Positions 1 to 11,320 of a stretch of 64,000 nt of DNA are shown here, in pieces (position 1 is the stretch's first letter; each line of letters starts with the position of its first letter). Source of the stretch: Scytalidium lignicola (Eukaryota; Ascomycota; Leotiomycetes). The notes beneath the pieces are model-generated. The model saw only the letters and a program-made list of their open reading frames with translations, searched no databases and was not told the origin of the DNA. Location: NCBI GenBank assembly GCA_002812745.2, contig NCSJ02000131.1:48699-112698 (forward strand), in the 5' to 3' direction. Made by a program: the position numbers and the translations under genes.

Positions 1-2830
1 CAGTACTTATTTATACATATTAGAACTTAACATTTTAACTTTAATTATTAGTTAAAGAATTATAATAATTAAGAAAGTTATAGAGGAAATCAGTAAAATC
101 AAGATAAAACAGTAAGTACAAAATGTAATTAATATATATAATAACTTTAACATAAGTACTATTTATAATTTATTATTAAACTTAAACATTTTTATATAAA
201 GAGTAAAAAACACAAGTTATAATAACAGTTAAGAAAAGTTATACAAACTTGTAAGTATAAACGAAGTAGACTGGCTGGACTGTTGCATTGGACTGTGGTC
301 CAGACCAGACTATAAGGTTTTTGTAGACTGTTTCAGACTGTGGTCTGAGCAATTCAAATTATGAGGACTGTTTTCAGACTGTAGACTGTATAGTCTGGTC
401 TGAAAAGACTACAGTCTGAACTTAAAAATTTAAGACTAGATTATACAGTCTATAGTCTGAAATTAAATTAAAATGCAGACTGTTTTGAGATTGTAGTTTG
501 TATAATCTTAATTAAAAATTATTAAATTTAATTTATATTACTGTTATTATAAAGTGTTACTTTTTTTATTTAATAAATAANTTTTTAATAAATAATTATA
601 TTTATTATTTTAATTTAAATTTAAATTTATACAATTTGATAGTTTAACTAGATTATAAAGTATTAAAGCTTTAAATTTCAGATTGTATAATTTAAATACC
701 TTATAATTTAATGTTTTATAGTTTGGTCTAGTCTTGTCTTAATGCTTTATAGTCTGGTTACCTTATAGTCTGGTCTTGTCTGGATGTCTTATAGTTTAGT
801 CTAGATTATAAGGCATCTAGACTGTATAGTCCGGACTATACAGTCTTGTCTAAACTGTTTGGCTAGTCTAAAACGAAGAAATATATATATTAGCATTATT
901 ATATAAGAATATACTATTCAAGTTAACAATTATAAAACTATACTTTATACTTATAAAAAGAATTGATAAAATCGAGTTATTAAAGTTAGAACTAGAAATT
1001 ATAACTGTTAAAGAATATTAAAAGAAGTTTGACAAGTTGATTATAATTATTACTTTATTACTAATACTACTTGTAAAGCAAAAACATAGAAGACTTTGTA
1101 AATACTTTAAAATTATAATATTCTTACAAGATAAACAACTTGAACAATATTAATTTACAGTTTTATACTAAGTTAAAATATTAAAATTACTTGAAAAGAG
1201 TGTTTTCGAAGTTATAAACCCTTAAAATATACTTAATAATATATATATATTCAATGTTAAGTTTATAAATGAAATTAAAAATAAAAAAAACTGAAAAAGC
1301 TTTTAAAAAGTTATATTTAGTTGTACAAGCTTATAAAAACAATAAAAAGAAGTTTGTTTTGATTTAATTACTTATTATTCAATGTATTAGCTAATGTATT
1401 ATTTTCTGTATTACTACTATAAAGTATAAAGATATAAGCTTATACTTACAAAATATTTTACAAATGTATATACAGTTTATTACTTTGCTAAATTAGGATT
1501 TCTATATATAACTACCTTTAAAGCTTATAAAGTAATTTAGTCTTTGTAAAAGCTTAATCTTACAAGTTGTAAAATTATTTTACAAAGTCTTTAAAGTTAA
1601 AAACTATTAATTCTAGACTTATTACTTTTACTACATTAAAGTACTTGTTATAAAACTGTTAATATATAACCTTTACTTATTGTATAATATTAAACTTTTT
1701 AGTATTATAAAACTTTAAACTAATAATACTTTATTTGTTAAAAATGTTCAATTTATTAAACTTAAGCAAAACTAGTTAAAAAAAAGTTAATTTTTTAGTA
1801 AAAGAATGTAAAATGTTAATTATTAGCAAAAAAATCAAATTTAATAAAAGTATTATACAACTGAATAATACTAGTATTTTACTTACTTAAAAGTGTTAAT
1901 ATATTAACTTATAGCTTATAATAGGAAAAACAATTATAATAACAAGTTTATAAAGAACTATATACCAAAACTTTATTATTAAAGAGTAATATATTATATA
2001 GTATATTCAAAGAGTATATATAACTTTAATTTATCAATTAAAAGTATTATACAACTTATTAATAACTGCTTAAGTTATTAATCTTAACTAAGAAGATATA
2101 AAATCGTTGAACAAATACTTATAATAGTAAATCCAGAATATTATTAAAAGAATACAATTTATTAAGCTTGAAAAGGAAATATTATAGTTATTAGTTTTTA
2201 CAAATATTTTATTTATAAATAACAAAGACTTATTATTATAAATTAACTATATTATAACATTTGTAAACTAAAAAGGAAATATAAATATATTATATTAAAT
2301 ATTAATTAAGTATAAAAGGATTACACATAACATTTTAATTTTAAAATTGTACAGAATAACTTATAAGTTTAATATAAAAGTTATAATTAAATTAACTATT
2401 AAAAGAATCCTTGAAATTGACCTTTTACTAATCATATGTACAAATTCAAGGTTATTGTACAATTATCTTGTCAAGTTAAGAATTATACAGGAAAAGCAAC
2501 TTATAATTAATATAATATACTTTTATCAAATGTACAAACAATACTAAATTGTTAAAATATAATAAATTGAAGGAATTTACAAATTTAGTTAATTTTATGA
2601 TTTAAAAAAAAGTTATTTAACACTTTAAATAGTTGTGAAATATGAATAAAATACAATTAGAAATAGTAGAATAAGTAGAATATAATAGTATAAGTAACAA
2701 AACAAAGAATTATACAAAAAAAGGATTTAAAGTTATTCTCAATTAAGTAATTAGCATATGATTAAGAAAACTTTACAAATTTAAGTGTTTTAAGAGTTAT
2801 AATATATAGTTATTTTTAAAGTAACTTTAA
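1..2830 (+). mobile_element. RIP-mutated Copia retrotransposon (family 1), 3' part: integrase C-terminus, RT, RNase H
   Basis: This is a left-truncated Copia fragment running into a 3' LTR at 2831. It aligns by eye with the better preserved copy at 48.2-50.46 kb. Bases 60-260 match the integrase C-terminal region of that copy, about 1.2-2.0 kb matches reverse transcriptase, and about 2.2-2.56 kb matches the RNase H part. The longest open piece (2347-2547) is the degraded counterpart of the RNase H segment containing the CTDSRSLYDCLVKL motif. Stops are dense in every frame and the changes relative to the other copy are mostly C-to-T or G-to-A. The fragment is split at 267-870 by a TAGACT-type DNA element. 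It is not functional. The family call rests on the match to the copy at 43.9-50.7 kb, whose gag, integrase and RT motifs are recognisable. Confidence 0.85.
267..870. mobile_element. Non-autonomous TAGACT-end inverted-repeat element (MITE-like), 604 bp, inserted in Copia
   Basis: The element begins TAGACTGGC and ends GGCTAGTCTA, giving imperfect terminal inverted repeats of about 10 bp. It is flanked on both sides by the 8-bp direct repeat AAACGAAG (259-266 and 871-878). The surrounding Copia sequence is continuous once the element and one repeat are removed, as shown by comparison with 48.48-48.54 kb. The interior lacks an ORF. It is full of short palindromic CAGACTGTATAGTCTGG-like units, which could be subterminal transposase-binding repeats. 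An 8-bp duplication fits the hAT superfamily. A second copy of almost the same length lies inverted at 44284-44891. Confidence 0.85.
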
Positions 2831-3024
2831 TGTTAATAAAGTAGTAATTATATATATATAATATTTATTTACTTTTATACGTTAGTCCTGATTAAGTAAT
2901 AAGAACAAACAAAGTTTTTACAACTTTACTCTTTTACTTTTAATCGTAAAACAATTATAGAATAACATAATAAGTATATTACATATAATTGTATACTCTA
3001 CTTCGTGTTACAAGTAAACTGACA
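2831..3024 (+). repeat. Copia family-1 3' LTR (RIP-mutated)
   Basis: About 194 bp. It starts TGTTAATA and ends AACTGACA, and it is colinear with the other TGTTGG...CGACA LTRs in the window (for example 36933-37130). It directly follows the RNase H end of the Copia fragment, so it is that fragment's 3' LTR. Confidence 0.85.
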
Positions 3025-5397
3025 ATTATGTTCAAGTTGATAATAACTAATTTAAAAGCTGTTAAAGGTAATAAAATAGATTTCTTTTATAAATTTGTCT
3101 TTATTTTTAGTCTTAAAGATAAATATCTTATTTAAGCTAAACGTTAATGTTCAGTTAAATCTAAGAAGTTACTTATACTTATTCAACTTATAGAAAATAT
3201 TGTTAATGAATTTATCTTTATTACTAACTTTTTTTAATATTATCATGTATAATAAGAATAATTCTAATTTGAACTTAAACAATTTGAAAAACTTTAAAAA
3301 TGTTAAGTGTAAGTATTATAAGAAGAACAATTATAAAGAATTTGATTGCTTTTAAAAGTATCTTGAAAAGCTTGAAGAATATAAGGTAAAATAGTCTACT
3401 AAGAAGAAGNAAAAAGNAAAAAGGATAAGAATNAAACTTNAAAAAGTTTAATTCGAAAGACAAATCTAATTCTAATACTGTTAATTTTAACTTTACTAGC
3501 CTGGTTATTATTAATCTTATAGCTTTTTCCATATTTACATATAATTAATAAATTGCAGATATAAGTACTATTAATCACATTATTAATAATCTTAATTAAT
3601 TTAACTTTAACTCTTATTCAATATATTTTAACTTTTATCTTATAAAAATAAATAACAATTTTACTTTAATTATAAGTATAAGTATTATTATTCTTAAAAC
3701 TACTTGTTTAAATAATTTATCCTTCCTTTTAACACTTATTGATATATAGTATATACTTACATTTCTGATTAATANTTTTTAAAGTTTTAAAATTCTTTGT
3801 ACAAGATAATAACGTTTATATTACTTTATGTAGTATATTTGATAAAAATAATGTTGAATATAATATTATTATTACTTTTCCTACTAGTATTTATTTAAGA
3901 TTAACTTTTATTTTAATAGTATTTATTTTAACTTTTTTTACTTGTTAAACAATTTTTAGTTTGAATATTATTTATTAATGTTTAATATATACAAGTTTTA
4001 AAGTTGTTAAGAATATTATTAAAGTTACTTTTAGTATTAATATAAAGCTAATNAAAAAAAANCTTCTAACAAGAATTTTTTTCTTTTATAAAGCTTATAA
4101 ATGTAATTGTTCTAAGAAAAGTATTTTTCAAGAACTTAGAAAATAATCTACTAAAGTTAGTAAAATCTTGAATATTAATGTATGTATAATTATACTTATT
4201 AATTATAATAAGTATTATTATACTATTATTATTATAAATGATTACTCTAACATTACTTAAAGTTATACTTATAAAAAAAAGAAAAGTATATATAATGCTA
4301 TAATTATATACTATACTCTTCTTAAAAATTAATAGAATATTACTTTTAAACTAATTTGAATTAATAATAAAAATAAGTTTAATAAACAGAAACTTAATAC
4401 TTTTTATAATTATAAAAGTATTCAACGTAAAAAAACTACTTTTTATACATTATAATAAGGTAAAGTTTTTAAAAGAACTAAACACTTTATATTTACAAGA
4501 ACTTATACTATCATAATTACTGTTAATATTTTTTATACTTTAAAACAAAGTATACAAGTTAGTTATATACATTAATAATCATCTTATAATTAGAACTTTT
4601 ATAAGTAATATTTCTTTATTCAAAGTTTTTATAAAATAAGTTTTTCCTTTTAATATTAATTATAAACTTAATTTATTAAACCTTTATATTATTAGTTTTA
4701 AAATCTTTATACATGTTAATAAAAATATTATATAATATCTTAAAAGATAACTTCTAAAGTTAAAAAGAGTATATTATTAAACTTTAAGAGTAATTTAATT
4801 TATCATTGTTAAGTTCTTTTATATACTTATAAATTAGTTTACATTTCTTATATTACTTTTATAAAAGGTAATTTACATTTAAAAAAGCTTATTGTTAAAG
4901 CTTAAAACGTTAAAGCTATTATTAAAGTTAATGCTTTACATTTTTCATAATCTTTACCTTTTATTCTGCAAAATGCAACTTTTCCTTTATATTTAAACTT
5001 TATATTTGAAAAAATTATACAACTTACTAAAGAAGAAAAAGTATTTAAACATAATTGTAATCATCTAAAAAGCTTAAAGAATAAGAAGTTTAAACTTAAT
5101 TTAAAACATATTAATAACTTTAATATTTTACATGTTAATCATATAGAAATTTATATTACATATTTATAAACTGCAAAGTTAATCATTTAAGCTTTATTTA
5201 TATCTTTAATTGTTTTTTCATCTTTAATTGTTTTTAAAGCTTTTTTTTAATGATAAAAAGATTCTTAGTTAACTTTTAATAATTGTTATAACTTATAATT
5301 ACTATTTTATAACTTGTTCTACTTTAAATTTAAAGTATATTCTAATTATAATAAATAATCTTATAAAACTAAAATCTTATAAAAAAGCTTTTAATAC
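3025..5397 (+). mobile_element. RIP-mutated Copia retrotransposon fragment (family 2): gag knuckle, protease, integrase
   Basis: Stop-ridden AT-rich sequence with recognisable Copia landmarks in order on the plus strand. Near 3300-3410 a gag end reads CKYYKKNNYKEFDCF followed by a KYLEKLEEYK tract, a decayed CCHC knuckle. Around 3520-3600 the piece STINHIINNLN resembles the region after a Copia protease active site. Around 4170-4390 the piece NINVC...YNKYYYTIIIINDYSNIT, followed by a lysine-rich stretch, resembles an integrase core of the DxC...FIDDYSRYTW type. The predicted protein differs from the family-1 Copia. No LTR of its own could be delimited. It is non-functional, with the family assigned by motif order only. 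Confidence 0.6.
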
Positions 5398-5589
5398 TGT
5401 TGGTTTACTTATAACACATAGTATAATATNTAATATATATAATATACTNATATACTATTCTATGATTTTTGTATGATTAAAGGTAAAAGAGCAAAGTTAT
5501 AAGAACTTTACTTATTCTTACTACTTAATCAGGACTAGCTTATAAGGGTACATGAATATTACGTGTACATAATTACTATTCTACTAACA
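5398..5589 (-). repeat. Solo LTR of Copia family 1, minus orientation
   Basis: 192 bp starting TGTTGGTTTAC and ending CTACTAACA, the reverse orientation of the family-1 LTR. The flanks are AATAC (5393-5397) and AATAT (5590-5594), a 5-bp target duplication with one C-to-T difference. No Copia internal sequence follows on either side, so this is a solo LTR left by LTR-LTR recombination. Confidence 0.8.
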
Positions 5590-5639
5590 AATATATTAAC
5601 TACTTTATTAATATTATGCTTAAAAGGATAATAAAAGTC

Positions 5640-6200
5640 AAGATATAAAAGGAAAGCCTTTTAAAGTAGTAATAATAATAATAGTAATAATAAAATAATA
5701 ATGTAAAAATGCCTTTTTTGAATAACAGAATTCGTTTACTTATAAGAGGTAATAATTCATTTTTAATATTCTTTTATATATATAAGGAAATGTTAGAAAT
5801 GAATTATTATCTTATGTAAAGTAATATAATTAAAATGTTATTATATGTTATAACCTCTTTATTTGAAGGCTTAAAGCTTAATAACATTGGTTATATAAAG
5901 AACCTCCAGTGAAATAAGGGAAGATTACATAATAAGTCATGTGATGGATCCAGGATCCAAGACAAGATCCAAGAGTTAAGAGTTAAAAGTTAACAAGAGC
6001 TTTTAACTCTAAGGAGTATAGAAGTTTATATAAGTAAATAGTTTTCTTAATTAAATAGAGCTTTATGCTTAACTTAAATTGAATATCTTATAAAAAAATC
6101 TTTTAATAACAACTTAATTATTACTTATAACTTTACATTTATATATAAGCCCTTAAGTGAATAATATAATATTATTATAAGGAAGATATTTGAATACTTT
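5640..6200 (+). repeat. Gypsy-associated LTR/leader-like repeat (approximate limits)
   Basis: This stretch lies just upstream of the Gypsy internal region. Its central part recurs in reverse orientation at about 53.98-54.5 kb: a run ending in AAGAACCT, a tract with GGATCC, then AAATAGTTTTCTTAATTA. A weaker relative occurs at about 60.48-61.14 kb. The position suggests the Gypsy 5' LTR plus leader. Exact ends and a target duplication could not be fixed. Confidence 0.5.
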
Positions 6201-9200
6201 ATTAACAAGTATATAAGGTATATTATATTTTGAGCATTACTTTATATAATACTTGTAAAGTTATAAGTAATTATGTCAGTTATGAACATAAGATTAATAC
6301 TTATAATAAGGGTAGAAGAGATTAACCTTTTACTTAAGGAGGAAACAAAGTAAAGAAGTTAAAAACTTAAATTCTAAAAGTAGTATTACTAAACAAGTTC
6401 AATAAGATTAAGTTTAAGTTATAACTCTTCTTAGTCTAATGTGAAATATACATTGCCTTTAACAATAAGAAGTTTAATAACAAGGAAGACTAAGTATTGT
6501 AAGTTATAATATTCTTGAGGGGATTTGTATTTAATTAAATTGAAGTATTCTTGAAAAATTACTTTAAACATTAGACTAATAACAGATAAGGAATTCTTTT
6601 ATAAACAATGAAGATTTTCAGAACTTAAAGGGGATTTAGCAATAAGATTAATAAAGTCTTTGAGGATATTGATAAAATACATTAAGCAAAAAGGTATTTA
6701 CAAGAATTAATATAAAAAACCTTAGTAGTTAATTATACTGTAGAATACAAACAATATACAAGTAAAATAATATNAAAGTAATTTAGTATATATAATTATA
6801 TATTATCAAGGCTTAAAAGATTCAGTCAAAGATGAAGTAGTAAAGGGTAGATAATCAGATATATTAAACATTATGATTAAAAAATCTATTATTTAGGACA
6901 ACTCTTTGTTTAAAAGAAAACTTGGTAAGAAAGGACTTTTCATAAAGGGAATAAGTCAGAAGAAGTCTAAGAAGACAACATTAGTGGATTATAAGGATCT
7001 TATAGACTTAAACATTGTTAGAAAAGAATATTTACAAAAGAAGAAAATCTTATTAAAAGAAATGAAAAGNAAAAAAAGATAAAAACCTTTATTATTAGTA
7101 TAAATTACTAAAACATATAATATTATCATATTAGAAGAGTAGAACTTTTAAAAAAGGAAAAAAGGTTATTATAATTAAAATAAATCTAATAAACAAAGAA
7201 TAATCAACAAAAGAAGAGTTAGAAAAAAGAGGAATATATATACAATTGAAAAACTTACAAATTAAGAAATCAGAACATCTTGTAATCAATAATGTTAATA
7301 AACTTTAAGCTGAAAAAAGAATAATTTTACAAAGCTTAAACTTTAAAAGGAATTGTTTAAAACAAGGTTAAAAAGTCATTAAAACAAAATAAATATAATN
7401 AAAAACCAAGAATTGTCCTTAAATTAATATATCAGATTAGAACACTTGTAAAAGTAAAAGTCAAGTTATTATAAAAACTTAGGATAGCAAAATTAAGTAA
7501 GCTAGAAACTTAAAGAACTATCTGGATACTAAGACAATTTTTAGTATTATTAACAATAACAAACTATCGGATAATATTTNAAAAAAACCATCATAATTAT
7601 AAGTTAAGCTTAAGAAGTAAATAATATACTTAAAGTATTTTTTGAGGAATAAGAAGGATAATAAGGGTATAGACTAAGAAAAGTTTACTAGTTTGACAAA
7701 GAACATCTTGAAGAAAAGATTAAGATTATGAATTATATTGTAGAATATAATATTAAACAAGGTTNAAAACTTAATAAAAATTAATAATACATAAGAAGAA
7801 AGACTATTTTGTAAGAATGTTAATCTTATAAGAATTATTTATCATTAGAATATAAAGGTTATGATTAACTTAAGGAGTAATATGAATTTAATATTTATAT
7901 AAGTAATAAGTTCATTAGGAATTTATATTATAATCAAGTTAATAGGATATCTTGTTAGAATAGTTAATAAAACAATAGTAAAAGAAGTTATAATACTTAA
8001 AACTAAACTATATGTTATGATTATAAGGGGTTATAAGGAAATAATTAAGTTTAATGTTATAAACATTAGAAAATACAACATAATCTTAAGATTGTTATGG
8101 ATTAAGAATTATAATTCTAAGATATACTAGACTATTTACAAAATCAAGTTTATTAAGTACTAATATAATAAGGTGAATAGTTTAAGACTTATAGAAGTGT
8201 ATAATGTTATAGCAAATAGTAATGAAGACTTAAGAAAAGCCTTAACTTTATACCCTTAAATATTAGAACAATATAAGGAGTTTGAGGAATTATTCATAGA
8301 ATAGCTTAAAGATATAACATTATTAGAATATTATGAATAAGATTATGAAATACCTTTAAAAGAAGGATTTAAATTACCTTTTAGACTTATATATCCTACT
8401 AACTCAGTATAAGATGTAATTACTAAAGAATAACTAGATGAAATAGTAATNAAAAAGATTTATAAAAGAGTTGTAATTATTGTATAAAATGCTTTTGATA
8501 TTTGTGCTTAAGCTAAGGAACTCTTAAGAAAAGCCTTGTAAAGACTATAAAAGGATCAACATAAGAATAATGCTAAATTAGTATTTGTTACCCTTAATAT
8601 TAGTCATTAAAAATAAGTTAATAAAAGTTATGATCTTTATTAAGTTAGATTTCTAGGTAAGTTTTAATTTAGTCAGAATAAAGGAAGGTAAGGAGTAAAA
8701 GACAATTATATAAACAAAATATAAATTGTTCAAGAGCTTAATTATGTTATTCAGGCTTATTAACACTTTAACTACTATATAAATAGTTAACAACAAGATT
8801 ATTAAAGAATTTCTGGATAAATTTATAATAGTATACTTAAACAATATTCTAATATACTCAAAGACTAAAGAAAAACATAAAGGATATGTTAAATAAGTAT
8901 TAAAAGTACTATTTAAGGAAAGAATATGTTATAAACTGATTAAGTATAAGTTTTATATTAAGGAAGTTAAATTCTTAAAGGAAATCATCATTATTACAAG
9001 ATTCAAAATGAATCTGGAAAAGACTAAGTTAAACTAAAGAATGTTAAGGACATATAGTCTTTTCTAAGATTAGCAAACTATTATAAATAGTATATTAAGG
9101 ATTATATAATAATCATAAGATTATTAATATCCTTAACTAAAAAGAATAAGTTGTTTATATAGAATTAAGAATAATAAAAAGCTTTTCAAAAGTTAAAGAA

Positions 9201-11071
9201 TACTTTTAAAGATTAAGTATTAATATAACTTAACTTAAAGAAATTATTCTAGATAGAAATGAATGTATTAGACTATGCACTTGGAGTAATGCTTAACTAG
9301 TAAGATGATAAAGCAAAATGAAGACTAATAACATTCTATTCAAGAAAGTTCATTCTAGTTAAACTAAATTACAAAATATACAATAAGGAATTGTTAATTA
9401 TTATAAACTCATTTAAGAAATAACAAGTTTACCTTGTAAAGGTTAAACATAAGATNAAAAGTTTTAATAGACTATAAGAGCTTAATCTACTTTATTATAA
9501 TGAAGGAACTAAACAAACAACAAATAAGATAAGCAGAATTGTTAGTAGATTATAATTTCTATATATACTATGTTAAAGGTTCTAAGAACATTAAAGCAAA
9601 TACTCTTAGTAGAAAATTAGAATTTATAAAAGACAACATATATAAATTAAGGGTTATCTTAAAGGAAGAAGGCTAAAACTTAGTATTTTAACATGTATAA
9701 GTCAATAAGATAATAAGAATTATAGATAATAAATAGTTAAGGAAAATCCAAGATAAAGTAAAAGTTAAGAAAGAAAGAATAAACCTTTTCAGGAAAAAGA
9801 GTTTAAATACTTTTATAAACTATTATGATAAGAGGAAAGACTAAGGATAAGAGCTTTATAAGTTAAGTGTTTAGATTTATAATAAAAGATTAGTTATATT
9901 AAATACCTTAATTAAGAAGTTTATTNAAAAAATAATATAAATTATTAGCATATAAACATTAAAGAATTAATAAAACAAAGAATAGAATTCAACAAGAATT
10001 TTATGTTTATAAGTTAAAATAAGTTGTTAACAAAGTTATTAAGGAATATAACATTTGTAACAAAAGTAAGAATTAGTATAAGTTATCATATAAACAATTA
10101 TAATTATTAGAAATATCTAAACGATTATAATAGTTTATATCTTAAGATTTTATTGTCAAACTTTCATTGTTATAAACAGAGTAAAGAAGCCTTGATACTA
10201 ATCAGTATAATACAATACTAATAATAGTTGACAGATTAACAAAGTTTATATTAATGTTATTATTTAAGGAGTTATAAACAGTAGAAGACCTTGTAAGAGT
10301 ATTCTTTAAACATGTAATAACAAGTTATAGACTTTAAAAAAGAAATAGTATTAGATAAGGATAAATTGTTTATATTGAAGTTTTAAGAAACTTTGATAAA
10401 TTTTATAAGAGTAAAGCAAAAGCTATTAATAGCTTTTTACTCTTAGACAAATAAATAAACAAAATAAGTTAATGTTATAATTGAAATATATTTATATTGT
10501 TATGTTAATTATAAACAAGATAACTAAGCAAGATTGTTATTATTAGCATAACTAATATATAATAATTCNAAAAAGTAAAATTATAAAAGTTATATTATTC
10601 TATACAATTTATAAGCATAAGCTTAATATAAGTCATATTACAAAAAAAGCTTTAAAGTATTAATNAAAACAACAAAAGAGAAAGTGAAGAGTATTTAGGA
10701 AATTTAAAAGCAACTTAAGGTTGATATTAAATTTACAAAGTAAAGAAATATATATTATTATAACAAAAGACATAGTATAAAACTTATGCTTAAGAAAAAG
10801 AATAAGGTTTACTTTTTGTAAAAGAATATCAAAACAACAAGGTTAAATGACAAGCTAAATTATAAGAAATTAAGATTATTCAAAATCAAAAAGAAGTATA
10901 ATAAACTATCTTTTGTTTAAAACTACTTAAAAAATAGAGGATATACTTAGTTTTCTATATATTATTACTAGAACTAATACTTGAAAATATACTATTAACA
11001 TTAAACATAAATATTGAAATAGACTTAGAAGAGGAATAAAATGTAGNAAAAAATATTAGACTATAAACAAT
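6201..11071 (+). mobile_element. RIP-mutated Gypsy chromovirus internal region (gag-RT-RNase H-integrase, chromodomain interrupted)
   Basis: Degenerate gag-pol on the plus strand. RT landmarks are at about 8.64-8.9 kb, where the polymerase box reads YLNNILIYS (8834-8860) instead of the family's YLDDILIYS; both catalytic aspartates have become asparagine by G-to-A change. At 9.25-9.65 kb the RNase H region gives IEMNVLDYALG, a FYSRKF motif and a late LSRKLEF. At 10.04-10.11 kb an integrase zinc-region piece reads YNICNKSKN, followed near 10.22 kb by a VDRLTKF piece of the core. The 3' end reaches the start of the chromodomain and stops at 11071, where a TAGACT-type element begins. The second copy at 51-53.4 kb carries the rest of the chromodomain. 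Confidence 0.85.
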
Positions 11072-11320
11072 TAAACTGGCTAGACTGTTACATCAGACTA
11101 TAATCTTGTCCAGATAAGACTATAAACTACACAGTCTTATCCACAAAAATTTAAGCAAGACTATAAATTATATAGTTTAGTCTTAGGTTTTTGAGATTGA
11201 ACTATAAAACAATCTTCATTTTTTAATTAGACTAGATTATAATCTTATAGTCTAGTCTTAAAATTTTAATCTTAAACCGTGGACTATACAATCTAAACTA
11301 TAAGATTATAATATTAAATT
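11072..11320. mobile_element. Left arm of a TAGACT-type DNA element, inserted in the Gypsy chromodomain
   Basis: It starts TAAACTGGCTAGACTG and follows the left end of the 267-870 element for about 250 bp before diverging. Repeated CAGACTATA-type units fill it. Comparison with the uninterrupted Gypsy copy near 53.2 kb shows that the insertion follows TAAACAAT in the chromodomain coding region. The matching right terminus is not nearby. The closest right arm in the same orientation is at 17037-17306. Confidence 0.7.

Noticed and set aside
5680..5705. Possible CRISPR-like or satellite repeats (TAATAA runs)
   Set aside because: They are simple AT microsatellite repeats without spacers; no array structure occurs anywhere in the window.
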